IMG/VR virus record: IMGVR_UViG_3300047325_000071
Location: 1-36,519 of that record
Source: a virus
DNA length: 36,519 nt
Strand: one strand, 5' to 3'
Positions 36,069-36,519 of this stretch are shown here, piece by piece. The first letter of the stretch is position 1. Each line of letters opens with the position of its first letter. A program made the position numbers and the translations under genes. Under the pieces are notes generated by a model, which ran no database searches, had not been told where the DNA came from, and saw only the letters and a program-made list of their open reading frames with translations.

Positions 36069-36519
36069 ATGGCACCCTCACGCAAGAAACAAGATAAGGC
36101 GCATCCCCAGCAACAGCAAGGTTCGCCGGAGCAGCAAAACCAGCAGCAGGCCCCGCAACAGCCCCCGGAGATCACCAGCATCAAGAACCGCAAGCTGCAG
36201 GTGATCGCCGCGATTCAGAAGCGGTGCGCGGACCCGGTGTGGATAGACCGGCTGCTTAAGATCGCCCACGGCGATGACAGCAAGATTATGCGCGCGGTGA
36301 ACAGCTTTTGCACCTTTATCGCAAACGACCAAGGGTCTGGGAGAAATGATAATAAGAAATATGTCTGCGAGGCGTCCTTGAGCAGCCTGTTTTCCGTGTT
36401 CCTCGAGGCTTTCCAGCTGGGGCTCGACATAGGCGGGGGGCGGGATCTGGTGGCAATCATCGTCTATAACAACACGGCAGAGCTCGAGGTGACATACAAG
36501 GGCTTTGTGAACGCCCTGA
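36069..36519 (+). CDS. RecT-like single-strand annealing protein (3' truncated by window end)
   Basis: The visible 150 residues have a Gln/Pro-rich N-terminus (residues 8-36), then AVNSFCTFIAND, VCEASLSSLFSVFLEAFQLG, then LDIGGGRDLVAIIVYNN and ELEVTYKGFVNAL. The S-x-x-x-x-x-x-E-A-x-Q-L-G-L-D, x-x-x-I-x-Y-N and E-x-x-Y-K-G blocks are those of RecT-family annealing proteins. It would coat strands exposed by the upstream RecE-like exonuclease and pair complementary ends in phage recombination. TAGGAG, overlapping the exonuclease stop, serves as the Shine-Dalgarno. The C-terminal half lies beyond the window. Confidence 0.8.
   Translation, partial: MAPSRKKQDKAHPQQQQGSPEQQNQQQAPQQPPEITSIKNRKLQVIAAIQKRCADPVWIDRLLKIAHGDDSKIMRAVNSFCTFIANDQGSGRNDNKKYVCEASLSSLFSVFLEAFQLGLDIGGGRDLVAIIVYNNTAELEVTYKGFVNAL

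Noticed and set aside
1-36519. Circular closure of the window, joining RecT at the right end to the frame at the left end
   Set aside because: The joined frame stays open, but it continues into a reading of the methyltransferase region that shows neither RecT nor methyltransferase motifs. The true methyltransferase signal is in another frame, so the ends are not adjacent on this evidence.
1-36519. tRNA genes, CRISPR arrays, insertion sequences or an integrase
   Set aside because: I saw no cloverleaf with a T-arm motif, no spaced repeat array, no transposase and no tyrosine or serine recombinase motifs on either strand.

Overview
The window looks like most of the genome of a short-tailed (podovirus-like) tailed phage. 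It carries a P22-type portal, an N4-gp56-type major capsid protein, a P22 gp10-like tail nozzle, several candidate ejection proteins, and no tape measure or tail-sheath gene. A GH24 lysozyme followed by a small lipoprotein gene points to a Gram-negative host. A GapR-like protein and a small repressor-like HTH of a type I associate with alphaproteobacteria suggest an alphaproteobacterial host, but that is inference. I see no integrase, tRNA or CRISPR array. Both ends cut through genes: a cytosine methyltransferase-like gene on the left and a RecT gene on the right.

Layout. Bases 1-353 (+) are the end of a methyltransferase-like gene that meets the late genes head on. Bases 354-3310 (-) hold the lysis block and an exported tail-fibre-like protein. 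Bases 3447-9194 (-) hold ejection and virion proteins, one ending in an S74 chaperone-like domain. Bases 9191-14250 (-) hold a TPR-glycosyltransferase, tail nozzle, adaptor and small virion proteins. Bases 14323-19960 (-) hold capsid, scaffold and glycine-rich adhesin-like genes. Bases 19986-25735 (-) hold portal, small ORFs and the two terminase subunits. Bases 25732-27812 (-) hold an internally deleted DNA methyltransferase and unknown genes. Bases 27888-28315 are a two-gene plus-strand island. Bases 28167-33107 (-) hold replication genes: a winged-helix-like protein, a disrupted primase-helicase, a zinc-finger primase domain, a replication initiator-like protein, a RuvC-like resolvase, a GapR-like protein and a small HTH regulator. 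Bases 33247-36519 (+) are an early operon ending in a RecE-like exonuclease and RecT.

Control. The 140 bp between the HTH gene and the early operon hold divergent promoter-like sequences and two copies of a dyad-like 14-mer (TGAYTTDAATCATA). A further good copy lies upstream of the replication leader and a weaker one in the divergent region at 27.84 kb, which suggests a phage operator set. The mRNA leader of the replication initiator-like gene contains a 34-codon ORF and a long hairpin that would hide the initiator's ribosome binding site. The most unusual coding feature is an early protein with 46 consecutive hexanucleotide units encoding (Y/S/D)-G dipeptides.

Several genes look damaged or remodelled: a frame change in the left-edge methyltransferase, a deletion-like junction in the second methyltransferase that removes its catalytic motif, and a frame break in the primase-helicase. 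Whether these are real or sequencing/assembly errors cannot be decided from sequence alone.
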